Origin: Nigrospora sphaerica
Lineage: Eukaryota; Ascomycota; Sordariomycetes; Amphisphaeriales; Apiosporaceae
Direction of reading: 5' to 3'
DNA length: 64,000 nucleotides
NCBI GenBank assembly: GCA_018287875.1
Contig: JAGVVL010000023.1
Location: 16,135-80,134 of the forward strand
Under the pieces are notes generated by a model. The model was given only the letters and a program-made list of their open reading frames with translations. It had not been told where the DNA came from and did no database searches. A program made the translations under genes and the position numbers. Of this stretch, positions 47,690 through 60,245 are shown piece by piece; position 1 is the first letter of the stretch, and the number at the start of each line of letters is the position of its first letter.

Positions 47690-49249
47690 TGGGTATTATC
47701 ACCAAAGAGCCTACGCTGGCCAGTCCCAAAACCCTGCTATCCGCTTCACCAGATGGCATTTTCCACTGCGTATATAGAGTGTTTACGGCTAATTACGACG
47801 AATAGGCTCGCTTTGTACGGGCGATCGACGCTAGCCGCTGCTGCTTCGCTTCCTTGGTTACAGACACTGAGAAAGTGAATGCATACATGGCAGCAGTAAG
47901 TCGGCCATTTTGAACCGCCATCATACTCTTCATCAACGAGACGGCAACCTGGCGATATGCACATGAAAATACCCGGTACGTTAATCCATTCGTAGGATGT
48001 GGTTGACAAAGCCCGGATCTATGTGCACCGTCTGACGCTGAGGCTGATACTGAATCGCCTCTTGGTAACCACCAGATTCGCCCAGCTCCCCCGCCCGCAG
48101 CCGTCCCATTGCTATAGAGCTGCCAACCCCGACCAGAGTCACCAACGACGATATGTCGATTATTCTTACCCCACCCACCCCATTGTCGGCGAGAGGCGAT
48201 CTTCCGGGGTGAGTTGTGCACCTTCGTTGCCTGAACCGGCCCTAGCCATTCCCAGTTCCTGAACCCGACAAAAGCGTCAATTCTAGTACTCCGACGACCT
48301 GGCGATTAGCTGTAGCTAACCACCCTTATCTACTGTTTACATATAATGTTCATTCACTGACAGTCAAATTCTCACTGACAGCGGCTACTTCCCTTTCCAC
48401 GAGGACCAGGACCGGCTCTACCGTGGGCACCCCTTTCACGCCGATGCTTGCAGAGCACAAGAGCGATCGATTCAACAAGCTTCACACACCAGTTCGTTAG
48501 ACGCACAGCAAAATCAGACAAAATCCGCGCCTTCCACTTCAGCGCACGAGCCTCGACCAGCAATGCTGCATTTCCCTCTAGCGTTTACTAACCCCGCCCT
48601 ATCGGCAACCCCTCCCACCATGACTGTCAATGGCAGCACGCCTGTGGCGACCTATGTCCCTAGTGTGACTCACCCCATCCTTACACCTACGGGAAAATAC
48701 TATCCTTCCAACTACGAAAAAAAGGAAACTGCATCAGCGACAACACACACCGTGACCGTCCACCGGGGTCCGGGCCGTATCGGTAAAGCCTGAATCCCAG
48801 ATGACCATCAGACGACCTGAAATATCCATGTGAAATGGAAGAGGCACCACGGAATGCGGAGTGTGGATATGGAAGGTGAAGTGTGGAAAGTGGAAGAAGG
48901 CCTGGTAGCTACACATAGGGTAATCCGTCCCTTGTATGTTTTATAGTTCGGCCATTTGAGTACGGACTTCTTATGATTGTCTCTTGAAATGGGGTTACTG
49001 AGTGTTGATGGGTTTTCCAAGATGAATCGGAAAAGGCTGAAGCTTGGGTACGTTGAGGTGGTGGAAATGATACATCGTCCGACTGCTGGTGTGCTGGTCA
49101 GGTCATGAACGGTAGTGGGTAGATTTTCTAGCGGGCGAAAGATGGGGTGTATTCCGCTCAGACCCAATCGATCTGGATATGGTCTCGCGGTCTTTACATC
49201 AAGATTCCTGGCATGTAATGGCCGATCAACGTTGGTCATATCTTTTCGT
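47690..49249. other. spacer, no confident gene
   Basis: A short plus-strand ORF from ATG 48620 (MTVNGSTPVATYVPSVTHP, stop at 48793) is possible but has no domain. Otherwise nothing is recognised. Confidence 0.3.
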
Positions 49250-49720
49250 CTTATCCAGCATGTTAACGGTCCCGAGCTAGCCTGCTAAAGGGAGTGTTTG
49301 GTCGACCGAAATGCAGTGAACGGTCGTCTCGCGGGGGTTCGAGGACATCCGCCGCTGGCTCATCCAAACGATACGCGAGCGCAAGATCCGATCGGTCGAT
49401 TTTTTAGAAACAGCATAGCCTCTGCCTTTGTGGTCGCGGGGTACTTGTAAGGGTTCAGACGTAGTGGTACAGACTGGTGTCTATTTTCTGGATGTGCAAG
49501 GAATATCAAGAAAAGGGATTCCCTCCAGTGTCCATCGCGCCACATGGTTGCTCTACACACGTCTCCCACCCTGACATGTGGGTTCGCGGCAACACTGAAG
49601 AATGATTGATGACTGAAAGACCAAGAATTCAGAGCTTTCGGTTCCAGAGACAACGAACACGCCGTGACAAAAGGAGGACGAAACCAATCCATCCGCGGAA
49701 GGGGCGTAATGTTTAGCAAT
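49250..49720 (-). pseudogene. relic of the kinase-like family in the spacer
   Basis: The minus strand reads YKYPATTKAEAMLFLK and, after one shift of frame, IDRSDLALAYRLDEPAADVLE. These line up with EYNVITTGEAMVFLK and LAYHMAEPAVEV in the larger copy at 14.8-16.2 kb. The kinase half (HRD/DFG region) is missing, so this is a truncated, frameshifted fragment. Confidence 0.55.
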
Positions 49721-50991
49721 CTGAAACGTAGGCTCTCAGGCAGAAATGCATTTAGCGGTTACCCATGTTTTGTCGCTGCTCGAGTAAACTGCAAAGCAGA
49801 AGACACTACTGGTCGTGGACGAGGGGGCCTGTAGGACTATTATTAAACTCGATATGGCCGCAGCAGAGCTAAAGAAAGTAGCGGAGCTAAAGAAACCACT
49901 AGACCAGAAAGCAGCCATCAAAGATCCCAAAGGCCCATATGGCAGAAGCAATCGCATGGGAGGTGCTGGAGACTCGCATGGCGGTGGCAATATTAGGAAT
50001 AGAGAATATCCTACGTCTTCTTGGTAGACAGTACGGCTGTCCTGGTTCGTCGGTTTAATGGGATCGGGACATCGCTACGTAGAGGGTAGGGCGAGGGGCC
50101 TGCCAAGATGCGGTATTCGGGAGATGGGGGGCACGCAAGCATAGCGTCCACCAACCCGCTGGGGTCGATTGCACGAAGGGTTTTGGTCAACAACATGTGC
50201 TAGAGACCGGCCGTCATTCTGATGGGCCGTCTGAGCCTGGTCGTCAACATGAACTAGCTGGCTTTTGTAGTAGGCCATGGAATGATCCAGGCCTGTACGG
50301 TGTGGGCTGTGGAAGGTTTCATGGGGTCGAAATCAGGACGGCGCTTTACACGTCATTCGTTAACGTTGCCAAGATAGGCAGAAAGTGCGGCTGGGTCGCC
50401 ATTGGTATCAGGATGAGATCCTTGATGCTTTGCCCTGCTGATAGCCATCTCAAGGTCCCGCCGAAGGCCACCGGCGTGGTGGATGTTGCCGTGGCGTCGT
50501 CTGCGGTGTGGCCTCGCTAGTATGCGTACTGTCGTTGCGCGGAGACCGATGGCATGTCACACCTGGTCATACCACGCATAACCACTCTGAGAGCACCCCA
50601 AAAATCTCATAGTGAACAACAATATGATGCCCCGGGTTGTTATTCTTTAGCTGGCTGCTTCTGTTCAGTGATGGCCTCTGTTGGCGTACACCGCAAGAGG
50701 GGGCGTGGGTCTCTCGCTGTAGGTCAACGCTCCCTGTTTGGCATTGAATGGCGGAACAGACGTGGAATTCCTAGAGAGTTTGAATCGGTGGTCCCGTACC
50801 CTTCTGGGTTCTGCTGTGAGAGCGTGGAAGGGCGCGCGTCGTTTACTCATCCGCAGCATTGGCCCAATCCCTCTTGCTTGCCACTCTGGTCGGCCCATTG
50901 GCCAAAGATCACGTCGCACGTCAGGGTTCGGCCAGAGAGGGAAAGGGCGTGTGCCTGATGTAGCTATGTATGTCGTTTGGTCGCTCTGTAG

Positions 50992-51140
50992 GAAACCCTG
51001 GTGTCATGACCGCCGGTGCCCCGGTTGTACATCACTTTGAATTCCGAGGTCCCGGCGATGGTCGCGGAATTGGGTTACCTTACGGTGGATTCCGCGCTGG
51101 AAACGCTGAAACCACCAACATTGGCCTTGGTCCCTTCTAG
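50992..51140 (+). CDS. possible 3'-terminal exon of a small Gly-rich protein, right arm
   Basis: Mirror of 35500-35648 with the same acceptor (CTCTGTAG) and the same 49-codon reading ending AETTNIGLGPF. Unrecognised. Confidence 0.3.
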
Positions 51141-51601
51141 GCTGCCTTAGTTCTAAGCCCTACCTGGACTGTCGCCCCCTGCGACGAAGGTTTGGAGCTA
51201 CGTATGGTCGCGGCTAAGGAAATCGCCTCACGTCGAACCACGCTAAAGAATCCAGGGTTCTGGTCAGCGCTAACGTGTCAAGGCCACTGTAGAGGGACTC
51301 GTCGTGGCGCGTTAAGCCTTGCCCACTGGAGTGAGACTGTGGCTAGGAGGGGTTTTGTGGAGAGGAAGGTGGCAGGGTGATCTCGATGAGGATTGCTCCC
51401 TCTATCTTTGTGCAATGTGGCAAGCGAAGTGGGAAGGACGGGAATACCGAATGGATGGGTGCAGAGAACAACCCTTATAATCCTCGTAGGTCAGGACAGA
51501 TAAGAGAAATTTGACATATCGTAATACAAGAACAAAGGCGTTCCTCGCCTTATAGCAAGCCATCCGAGCCAGAAGATCACACAGCTCGAGCACGGGATCT
51601 G

Positions 51602-52374
51602 ATGGATGCAGAGTACTACCAACGGGATTCCCAGGCCGACGGTACGCGTGGCTATGAACCGTTCAACGAATCGTTTCCAGGCCAGCACATAACTAAACGT
51701 CGCCAGGAGGGTGCAAGCCTCCAGCAAAACGACACTCCAGACGACCGGCCAGGAATCCAATGGGATGGGGGCCGGCGGGCTCCTTGTACGGAGGCGGAAA
51801 CTTCTGGCGAGTCCAGACAAGCAAAGTATGCCTCGATCCAGGCCGAGAAGCAGCTAGGATGCGGCGAGCTAAACACTTTCGTCAATAGCGATCCCGCAAC
51901 AGCGGTTGAGGACTCTTCACCACCGTCGCACCCAAGGCGCTCGCTGCGATCCGCTACGGCCCATGCAAGAGATGCCGGGGAGGCGGCCCCGAGCTAGAAG
52001 GCCCCGCAACTGGTCTACATACGTGGGTGGACCAGGAGCGGACGACGGGGAGAGAAACGTAAGATCTCGTCACAGACGAAGGCACAGCCTAGATGAGAAG
52101 CAGGACTTGCAGATACAACGCGAGATTACACCGGAGAATCCGCAGCAGCAAACGGTCCGCCACAGGGACGAGGGACACAACGGCATGAAACTTCGCTTGG
52201 ACTTGAATCTCGAGGTGGAGGTGACGCTGAAGGCCAGTATCCATGGCGATCTGACCTTGGCCCTACTGTACGTTGGCTCTCGCGATCCCACTGCCTTGAT
52301 ACCTGTTCCAGTTTTCTGCCCCCGACCCAGCTTAATGGTGCGAGGGTTTCCCTTTTAAGCTGTTAAAACCCTGA
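51602..52374 (+). pseudogene. right-arm copy of the 258-aa protein gene, frameshifted
   Basis: The first frame runs from ATG 51602 to a stop near 51997. The conserved C-terminal motif (LDLNLEVEVTLKASIHG) is in another frame that ends early at 52358. Compared with the left arm there are a 2-bp loss near 51943 (GCGCGAG against GCGAG), shorter C-runs near 52025-52035 and an extra C near 52350 that truncates the last six residues. If these indels are real, only the left copy can make the protein. Confidence 0.6.
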
Positions 52375-53296
52375 ATGGTCGAACAAACAAGAATCCATGG
52401 GGTGGGACATTGTTGACCACTTCTCAGTAGGGAATAATTACGAGCAAGTCAGCTCTATTGAAGTGGATCTGAGGCTGTAAACCATATCGAAAGAGACATA
52501 GGGCACGATGCAGCCTTACTCGGGGGCTACATCTGGCTGGGCGTCGGCGAGGGGCGTTGCGAGTTTTGGATGCGTATGTTAAGTGGTTTCAGAGAATGTA
52601 AGTTGCATAGGAGAAGAGAGCTTTGTTGTATTGCAATTGACCAGTGGGGCCCGTGGGTGAGTACCGGCAGCTTCCTGGCTACTTCGATGCCTGGCGGGAA
52701 CTGTTGTTGGCTCTGTTGTTGGCCCTGTTGTCAGGAACATCAACGCTCTTGATTTGCGACCAGTTGGTTGCCGTTCTCGTCATGCAGCCGGGTATGGAGG
52801 TGAAGAAAGCATTGGGCCTCGAGGCAGGCATGGGAACTCCTCGAGATTCCCATCGCAGTCGGCCGTTTCGAAATAGAGATTGTCTCGTGCCAACGGGCGT
52901 AAAGAGGCTAGGCAGGTCTTGCACGCCACACTGAAAACGCCACCGGCGCCGGCTACGTTAACGACGGCACGCCTGGGGCTAGGGTTGATGGGCCGCCCAC
53001 GAACACAAAGCTCCCTGGAACATTGGAACACCCCGGACGTCGCTTCTCAGCCGCAGGGCAATGGTCGATATGCAAGGCGTCAGCAGCCGCTGGCCCGTCT
53101 TCTGTTCCCGCTGGCTCCTTCCGTCAGGCATCCGGGTAGCCAACACCCAGGGAGTTACAGCGGCATTGAGATAAAAAGGACATCAAGTACTACTATAGCA
53201 AGGACAGGAACAACCGCCAATGAAAACGGGGTGGTTGAAAACCGACACTACCCAGGGCATTGGCCGAGGTGCAACGCGTCATCGACGATCAGCACG

Positions 53297-53706
53297 AGTT
53301 CCGTCCACCAAGAAGACTCGTATGGGCCGATTCGATCTCCTGATGTATAGGGAAACTAGAGCCGTCGAGTGGCGGGCGCCCCTCCTTGATGAGGCCGAGT
53401 ACGGCGTGCGCACTGCGGTTTCCCCGTAGTTGTTTAAGAATGAGTAGCTTCCTCTTTTGGACGGGTCCGCAACAGCTCGAGAAGCTGAACGTAGCCCGCC
53501 ACCTTCCCGACGAGGTGCTGGTATTCCCGTCTCAAATTCGCATGCGGCATCGTATCGGGGTCGCAGTCGTCGTACTCGCGCTTGGTGTGGTGCTGGCGGC
53601 AAGCGCCGAGGTCGGGCCTCTCGCCGTCCCGTTTCGCTGTCTGGGGCGGCATCTCGTGCAAGCGACCTCTACGGGCTTCCACTTGTGCACCGGTCTGTCG
53701 GGCTTG
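53297..53706 (-). pseudogene. decayed Zn2Cys6 regulator N-terminus, right arm
   Basis: Mirror of 32936-33345 with the same cysteine losses and frame change. The copy additionally breaks in the LLRTRPKEEA segment (stop after EEATHS in the right arm against EEATLIL in the left). Confidence 0.5.
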
Positions 53707-54214
53707 TAGTCGGGGGCTCGCCACGCTCGGCTTCGGGACGTGGTTGACGACGTGGTCGACGACGTGGTCGAAACGTCGGGGGTTGTCGGGTATTTTGCTC
53801 GGGGCAAGGCAGAACGCATGCCTTGTGGGATGAAAGGAGGAACGCGCCGGAGGCGTGTGTGCATGAAACAGTCCGGGCAAGTGTAAACAAGCCGCCAGGT
53901 GGTGCGGGCGGGTAAGCCAGTGGTATAGGCCAAAGGGAAAGCAGTGCCGTCTACGGGGGTCTTCTGGGGTTATGGGATCAGGGGCGGCGCATCTGTGCAC
54001 CCTGTGATTACAACACTGGCGAACAGCATAAGCAGGATCCGGTGTCTTTGCATGAAAGCACGCTGTCGAGATAGGGCCACCGAGCCCCTCTCGCATGGTG
54101 CCGATGGGTCACGTTTCCATTGTTGATGTAGGGGGGGAAGGGTCATCTTTCGGCCGCCGGGCAGAGGCCCTCTTCGGATTGTTCCGCGATTGGTGTCCAG
54201 GACAATGGCCCGGG

Positions 54215-55640
54215 CATCCGGTGCTGGAAAGGGCCTGTATCGTCCGGCGGCCATTGCCTTTGGCCAGGACGGCGTTCACGCAAGACAGATCGTCTAGCTG
54301 CCCGCACTTGCGTCTTGGGGAAAAACACCAAACGAAAACTCTTGGCGAGGGTTCATGTGTAAAACAGGGGTTAGCACCGGACTCATTATGGACCCGTCCT
54401 AGAGTGGCTGTAGGTAATGCGTGTAGGGTACTGGATCTTCGGCCTGTCTGGGGGAAGGACGGCGTATGTTCCAGGAACGCAGCTGGGCAGAGCAAGATGC
54501 GGGCAACCTGAACGTAACACGTTGAGGGCATGGCAACGCGTATTGTGCCGCAAGGCATCCGGCCAGTCTATGGTGGCCAAATCGTAGGATCTTCCCCCAC
54601 CTCCATGCCGTCTGAGGCTCATGCGAAAGTAGACTGGGGTTGAATCCCGTTCTCGTTGCTCCTTTCCCACGAATCGCTCGATGCCCCTGGCGCGGGCGCA
54701 GGCATCCGTGGATACCCCAACCACAGCCCCCGGCTGTTTCCCCTAGCGACAGATAGCCAATGGGCAGGTGTATAAAGAAGACTATTCACCCTAGAGGTCG
54801 TATCTGCGTTGGCCAATGAACACTTTGCCACGGGGTACGTGAAGCAGTTCGATTACAGCTGTGCTCAGCGAGGGTTGCGGTAGGCTATGGATGATGGACG
54901 GATGCGCTGGGCACCCCGACCGGTCTTACTCCAGGGCTCGTCGTCGCTAGCTTTGATTCGTCGAAAAGCCTGGGGAAGCGGTACTGAAAGGGGCCCCGTA
55001 TCGCATTCTCCAGCGGTCGTTGCCCGTAGCCAGTACGCCGTCCGCGCAAGACAGATCGTCCAGCTACCCGCGCTTGCGTCTCAAGAAACCAATAAAAGCT
55101 TGTAGTGAGGATTCACGCGTTGCAAACAAAATACTGCCACTGGAATCGTCGCGACCCGTCCCGGGGCGGCCGGCGTCCTGGGGCGGCTGTACGCAAGCGC
55201 AGGGTGCTCGATCTTTGGCCTGATGGAGGGACATCGTCCGCTCCAGGAGTGTAGACGGGCAAAAAAGGTGCGGAGAAGCAGAGCCTGCTATGTTGAGCGC
55301 GTGGCAAAACATGTGTTGGGCTGCAAGATATTGGGCCAGTCTAGCCTGGGGAAACCGTTGAATCTTTTCTGAGGGCCAAGGAGAAACCCCATGTCGTCCG
55401 GGGCCACATGCGAAGCCGGTCGGTGTGGCCTGAATCCCGTTTTCGTCGTTCCTTTCCCACGAATCACCCGATGCCCCCGGCGCGGGCGCAGGCATCCGTG
55501 AAGACGCCGACCGCAAGTCTCCGCTGTTTTCCCCAGCAACAAGCAACCAATAGGCGGAGGCACAAAGACGACTATTCACTCTGGATATCGCGCCTGCGTG
55601 AAAAAGAAAATGGATTTCGCCACGGAGTAGGCGAAACCGC
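54215..55640. repeat. tandem duplication, right arm
   Basis: Mirror of the left-arm 31010-32430 direct duplication, with both diverged units retained in the same order relative to the arm. Confidence 0.75.
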
Positions 55641-58600
55641 CCGTTTATGATTATGTCGATGGAAGACTACGGCAGGCTAGGGGTACTGGGCAGATGTATG
55701 GGACACTCGAACGGTCCTGCGCCGGGGCTGGTCGTCGCTGTCGCCCCCGGCCTTGGTACCAAGGCTAAGCTAACTTACTCTTAGTTGCTTTCTAAACCCC
55801 CTCGCCCTTGCCCGTTGGGACATCAATGCACAGTACCCAGAGATGGGAAGCTTCGCCCCTTGCGTCACAAAGGACGGGGTCGCAAAGAAGAAGCCATGGC
55901 CTTATCGCAGACAGGGGGCGAACCGTGGTGTACGGCCCGTAAGAAGGGATCGCCACGCCACTGCGTGCCGTTTGTACGCATGCAAAGATTTTGCAAAAAG
56001 GATTTCGACGATAAGTAGACCGTCTTCTAGATGACGTGCTGCGTGATTTAGGCGACAAAGAATGTAAAACCCGATTCGCGAGATATGGTGGCGGTTACCA
56101 TGCTTCGTGGTGAGGGGCCCACAGACGTCACGATCTCGATGCAGACAGTATCACAGTACAAATAATACGGAATTGGAAGCGCGTACGCCCCGCAGGCCGG
56201 CCCTCCAACAGCACGAATAACCTAAGCCTTGTAGCAGCTGATGCCACGGAGAACCAATGCCTCCTTCCGCGCGGCATGCCCAAACGAGACGACCGCTGCT
56301 GGTATATACCAGATTGGTCGCCGGCCCTTGTCGAACCGGCCGTGCGCGCCACGTTCCCAAAGCGCAGCACTTAACTAGCTGGTGCTCCAGGCTTCTTTCT
56401 ATCCACAAGGCCAGAGGCGGACTGCGCGTACCGGAGGGGAATGCGGTGCATATAGGGCATCGGCAGTCGATTGGATGATCGGTACGACGAGGCCGGTGGA
56501 ACATCAGGGGTGAACCGCTGAACTTGGGACGGGTCTATGGGTCCAGAGCCGGTGTTAACTCGCAGCGCATCCAAGGGGAAGTCAGGAGAGCCGTTGCGTA
56601 GTAGCTCTATCATGGTTTGGGGGCCGCTGGCCTCCACTGAGTCGGGGAGAGGTAGCGGCTAGCGTTCAACTGAGTTCGGACCTATGCCAACAACAAAGCT
56701 CTTCGAAACGGGGTAGGGACTGGAAGGACATACGCAGCTACCAGCACCGTAGAGACCAGGGCTATGACGACCAAAAATTGGCGGCGTGCATACGGGGAGT
56801 GGCGGGGACGATGGTAGGGTTGAAGTAGCAACTTGCTCTTGTTCCTAAGGAATTTGAACGTCATCGGGATGGCACGGTGGTCACTCGCCGAGTACGGGAG
56901 CCCCGTAAGGGATATGGTGCGCTATGGGAAGACGCCCTGCAATGAGTCCCCGTATCGTCGTCTTCCTCTCCTTTTCGGGGCGTTGCTAGTATTGGGGCGT
57001 CGACGAAGGCAAGCTGTCTCGTGCCTTTCGTCTCGTGCCTTTCGCCTCCAATGGACCAGGCTAGTGCACGGGACGCACGCCATCGTGTCCAGTCTTTCGG
57101 CACCCTTCTTATTCTCCTGCCCGGGTAGTCTCGAGTGCACGATGGATTCGGGCATGCGCTCGGGCTTGTACGTGAGCGACGAAGACGGTGCCTTACACGC
57201 CCCCGTGGGAACCGATCGGAACAAGACCTCGTTTTCTTCTCTCCATGCGCTCCCATGTATTGAGACGCGCCCGAGCTATACCACGGTCGTTCGGTCCATG
57301 CCATCCGCTGCCCCCGAAAAATGAAACAGACGGGTCCAGATCCGGCACGGGACCGAGCGTTGTGCGATGGGAGGTATCGGAGGAGCACCGCATGTGGGCG
57401 TAGGCTCGGCCGGCGGCTCGCCGAGGAGTTACGCAAGCATAGCTATGCGGCCCGGCCCATCTATCGAAAGAGCGATACACTCCTACGGGAACGCCGCCTG
57501 GTACGAGACCGCCTTCGATTTCGTTCTTAAACATTCGTGTGCCGGTGATCGCGGCCGGTGGCTCCGGTGGTTCCGGAAGCCGCTCCAACAAAGCCATGGT
57601 AATGCCAGAGGTTGCGGCTGTACTCGATTCCATGACCGTCGTCCGTGTGCACCGGAGGGAGGAGCGGGATGCAGCCAGGGTGCGCTTGATTAGGCGTACT
57701 TGGTCGTAGAATACCGGCGCGTCGATGACCGCTTCCCTAGCAATGTCGAAGAACACCCGAATGACTATGTGAGAACCGTGCTACCTCTGGATTTGAATGC
57801 TTTCTCTGCCCCCGACCAGCCTACAGGGGATGGTCATCGATCGTATGACCCCCCTTATCGATGCGCCGCGGTTGTTAAGGCGTCTTAGTCGCCATCCGTT
57901 CTCGTTGTTCGGGGTTTCGACGCCGGACGAAACCCCAGGCCCTCCTGCTCTTTGGGTCCCGTCGCCTACGGCGAACGAAGGCCGCTGCAGAAGCTTCAAG
58001 GCCGATCGAAGACGGCTCGACAGAGACGGGGCGGGGCGTCTCGGGTGGTACGTTCGTCGACGGATGATGAAGGCCCCGGGGGTACGGATGTCTCGTGTGT
58101 CGGCGCGGCAGGAGTGCGAAGGACAGAATGCCTCGAGGCCCTCAGGGAGTCGGCGGCGCGTCGACGTTCTGGTGGGCGTGGTTAGGGGACGGTTTCTGTT
58201 TAGTTGTAAGCGCCCCCGTGGCGCCCGAGCGACGGTTAGCACTAGCGAGGTTCTGCCCAGAGACCGGCAGACGCTGTACCCGATGGTGGCAGTGAGTTGG
58301 GTTCTGTGAAGCGAGGCGTCGCGTGGAAGAGAAGCGCTTGGTGGGCGTTCTGCGTCGCTTGCCGGAACTCGAGCAGAGAGGGGATTCCCCACCTGACCAG
58401 CCCGGCGCGGTGTCTGCCCGTAGCTTAACCGTCTTCACACACGTTACGTAGTACCATTCCTATCCGGCCGAACGACAGCATCGCCCGTCCAAGCGGGCAA
58501 GGGGCCCCGGGGACGCTGAAGCCGCCGAGAACGAAGCCTCGGGGGCATACCGAGCAGTAGGCCGGCGGTGGGTGTATCATCGCCCGCCGGGGCGTGGCCA

Positions 58601-58687
58601 CGACGGAGCCCGAAGGCGGGCGGGGCCATCCGTTGAAGCACCAGCGCGAGGCGTACCGCGTCGCGTCCTGCCGCCCTATGGCTGATC

Positions 58688-58772
58688 GCCTAGCAGGACC
58701 AACGCCTAGACAGGACCCACGCCCAGACCGGGACCGACACCCAGACAGGACCGACACCCCAACAGGACCAAC
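58688..58772. repeat. 17-bp minisatellite, right arm
   Basis: Mirror of 27868-27951 with the same five units but base differences inside them (for example CCGGTCTGGGC where the left arm has CCGTCTAGGC). The flank just outside (58775-58820) is one of the more divergent places between the arms. Confidence 0.8.
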
Positions 58773-60145
58773 GCCCAACCCCCCGATTTGATGATGTGAC
58801 GACGACTCACTGGTCGTAGTGGCGGCCGCAAAGGATGCTGTGCCGACGTCGAACGTCGGGGTTCTGCCAGCCCGAGCGAACCCATGGCCCCGGCAAACAG
58901 CAGGACAGGTTCTAGGAGAGCGCTCTATGCGTCTGGAACAAGACGCAAGGCGACGTCCCCGGCACACCAGTAGGTGGAAACCGCCCCCACGCGCGCGAGC
59001 ATAGAAACGGCGGCGCATCGTTCCCGAGGCCAGGCCGCACCGACCGGACGGGCTGGTTTGCGCTCTTAAACAATTCGCACTTCGGCCGTCCGCTGACAGG
59101 ATCCTCCGCGCACGTGAAGCCGATCATACCAGCCGACGAGCAGCCCGTCGTGGTGGCTCGACTACGCAGCCGCGCCGCGGGCCTGGACAAGGGCTTGGGC
59201 GCCGGACGCGACGCGCACACCGACTCCGACCGCGATCGAGATACCACAGGCCGGCCCTGTTATGCCCATCTACGGCAACCTCGAACCCCAGGAGAACGTT
59301 GCACATGCCGACAGCCCCAGAGGCCGGCGCCTGGCGTAGCGGATGATGGGCGAGGCAGGTATTTCCATCGTCGCGAGACCATGCGTTACTGGCCCGCATC
59401 CTGACTGCCGATCGGTCGGCCGTCGGCTACCCGCCATCGAACGTCGAGTCGGATCGGACAGGAATAGCCAGACGTGAAAATGGGGATCTCGAAGGCGGGG
59501 GTCAAACGTTACCCGGCACGCCCCGCTTCCTCGACCACCTTTGTCGACCGACGGAAGAATGTCAGCGGTAGCACCTACTCGCTGCATCGCAACACCGGGG
59601 AGTTTGGGTTCCCACGTGGCACCAGGAGGACGGTAGCTCGAAAAACAGAACCATGACAAGAACGAGGTGGATTACATCCAACACATCCAGGTCGCAGGCC
59701 TCTCACGGTTCATGGTCGACCACGTTTCAGGAGCCTGTCCAAGACGCGTTTGCCCCAAGCGAGGGGAGGGGTCGTGAGAAGCACCTGGACGCTATCAGCG
59801 ATATTGCCGAGAACGAGCTCGACCGCGTACTCACTCCGCCGCCACTCGGCACACCCAAGCCATCCCGACCCGATCCCACGTGGTTCGCCCGGACCAGACC
59901 CGTGTTTAGCGGCAGGACGATAGGCGGCGGACACCGGCGAACCAAAGACACCCTGCGAAACCAACCCTGGCATGGCCCCGCGTGCGGGGCTCGCCCGAGG
60001 AACATGCACGAAGAAGGTGTGAAGCGACAACCTACGAGGCCGGCGAGGAGGACGCCGTGGCGCTGTCCCCGCGCTGTTTAGCAGGGCCGGCCGCGTCCAG
60101 CGAGTCGCACGCGAACCCGAGGGGGAAAAATTCGGCACGCGGTGA

Positions 60146-60245
60146 TTGTATTCCGCGATTCTGTGCGGCCTAGAGTACGGAATCACCACGAGCGGAGAGG
60201 CTGTATGTATGATTTCGGAGGGCGCATTGGCCGGATTTGCTACGC
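60146..60245 (+). pseudogene. fragment of the kinase-like family, right arm
   Basis: Mirror of 26400-26496, reading GLEYGITTSGEAV. The open frame around it (to 61093) is longer than in the left arm only because of indels and has no other conserved motif. Confidence 0.4.
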
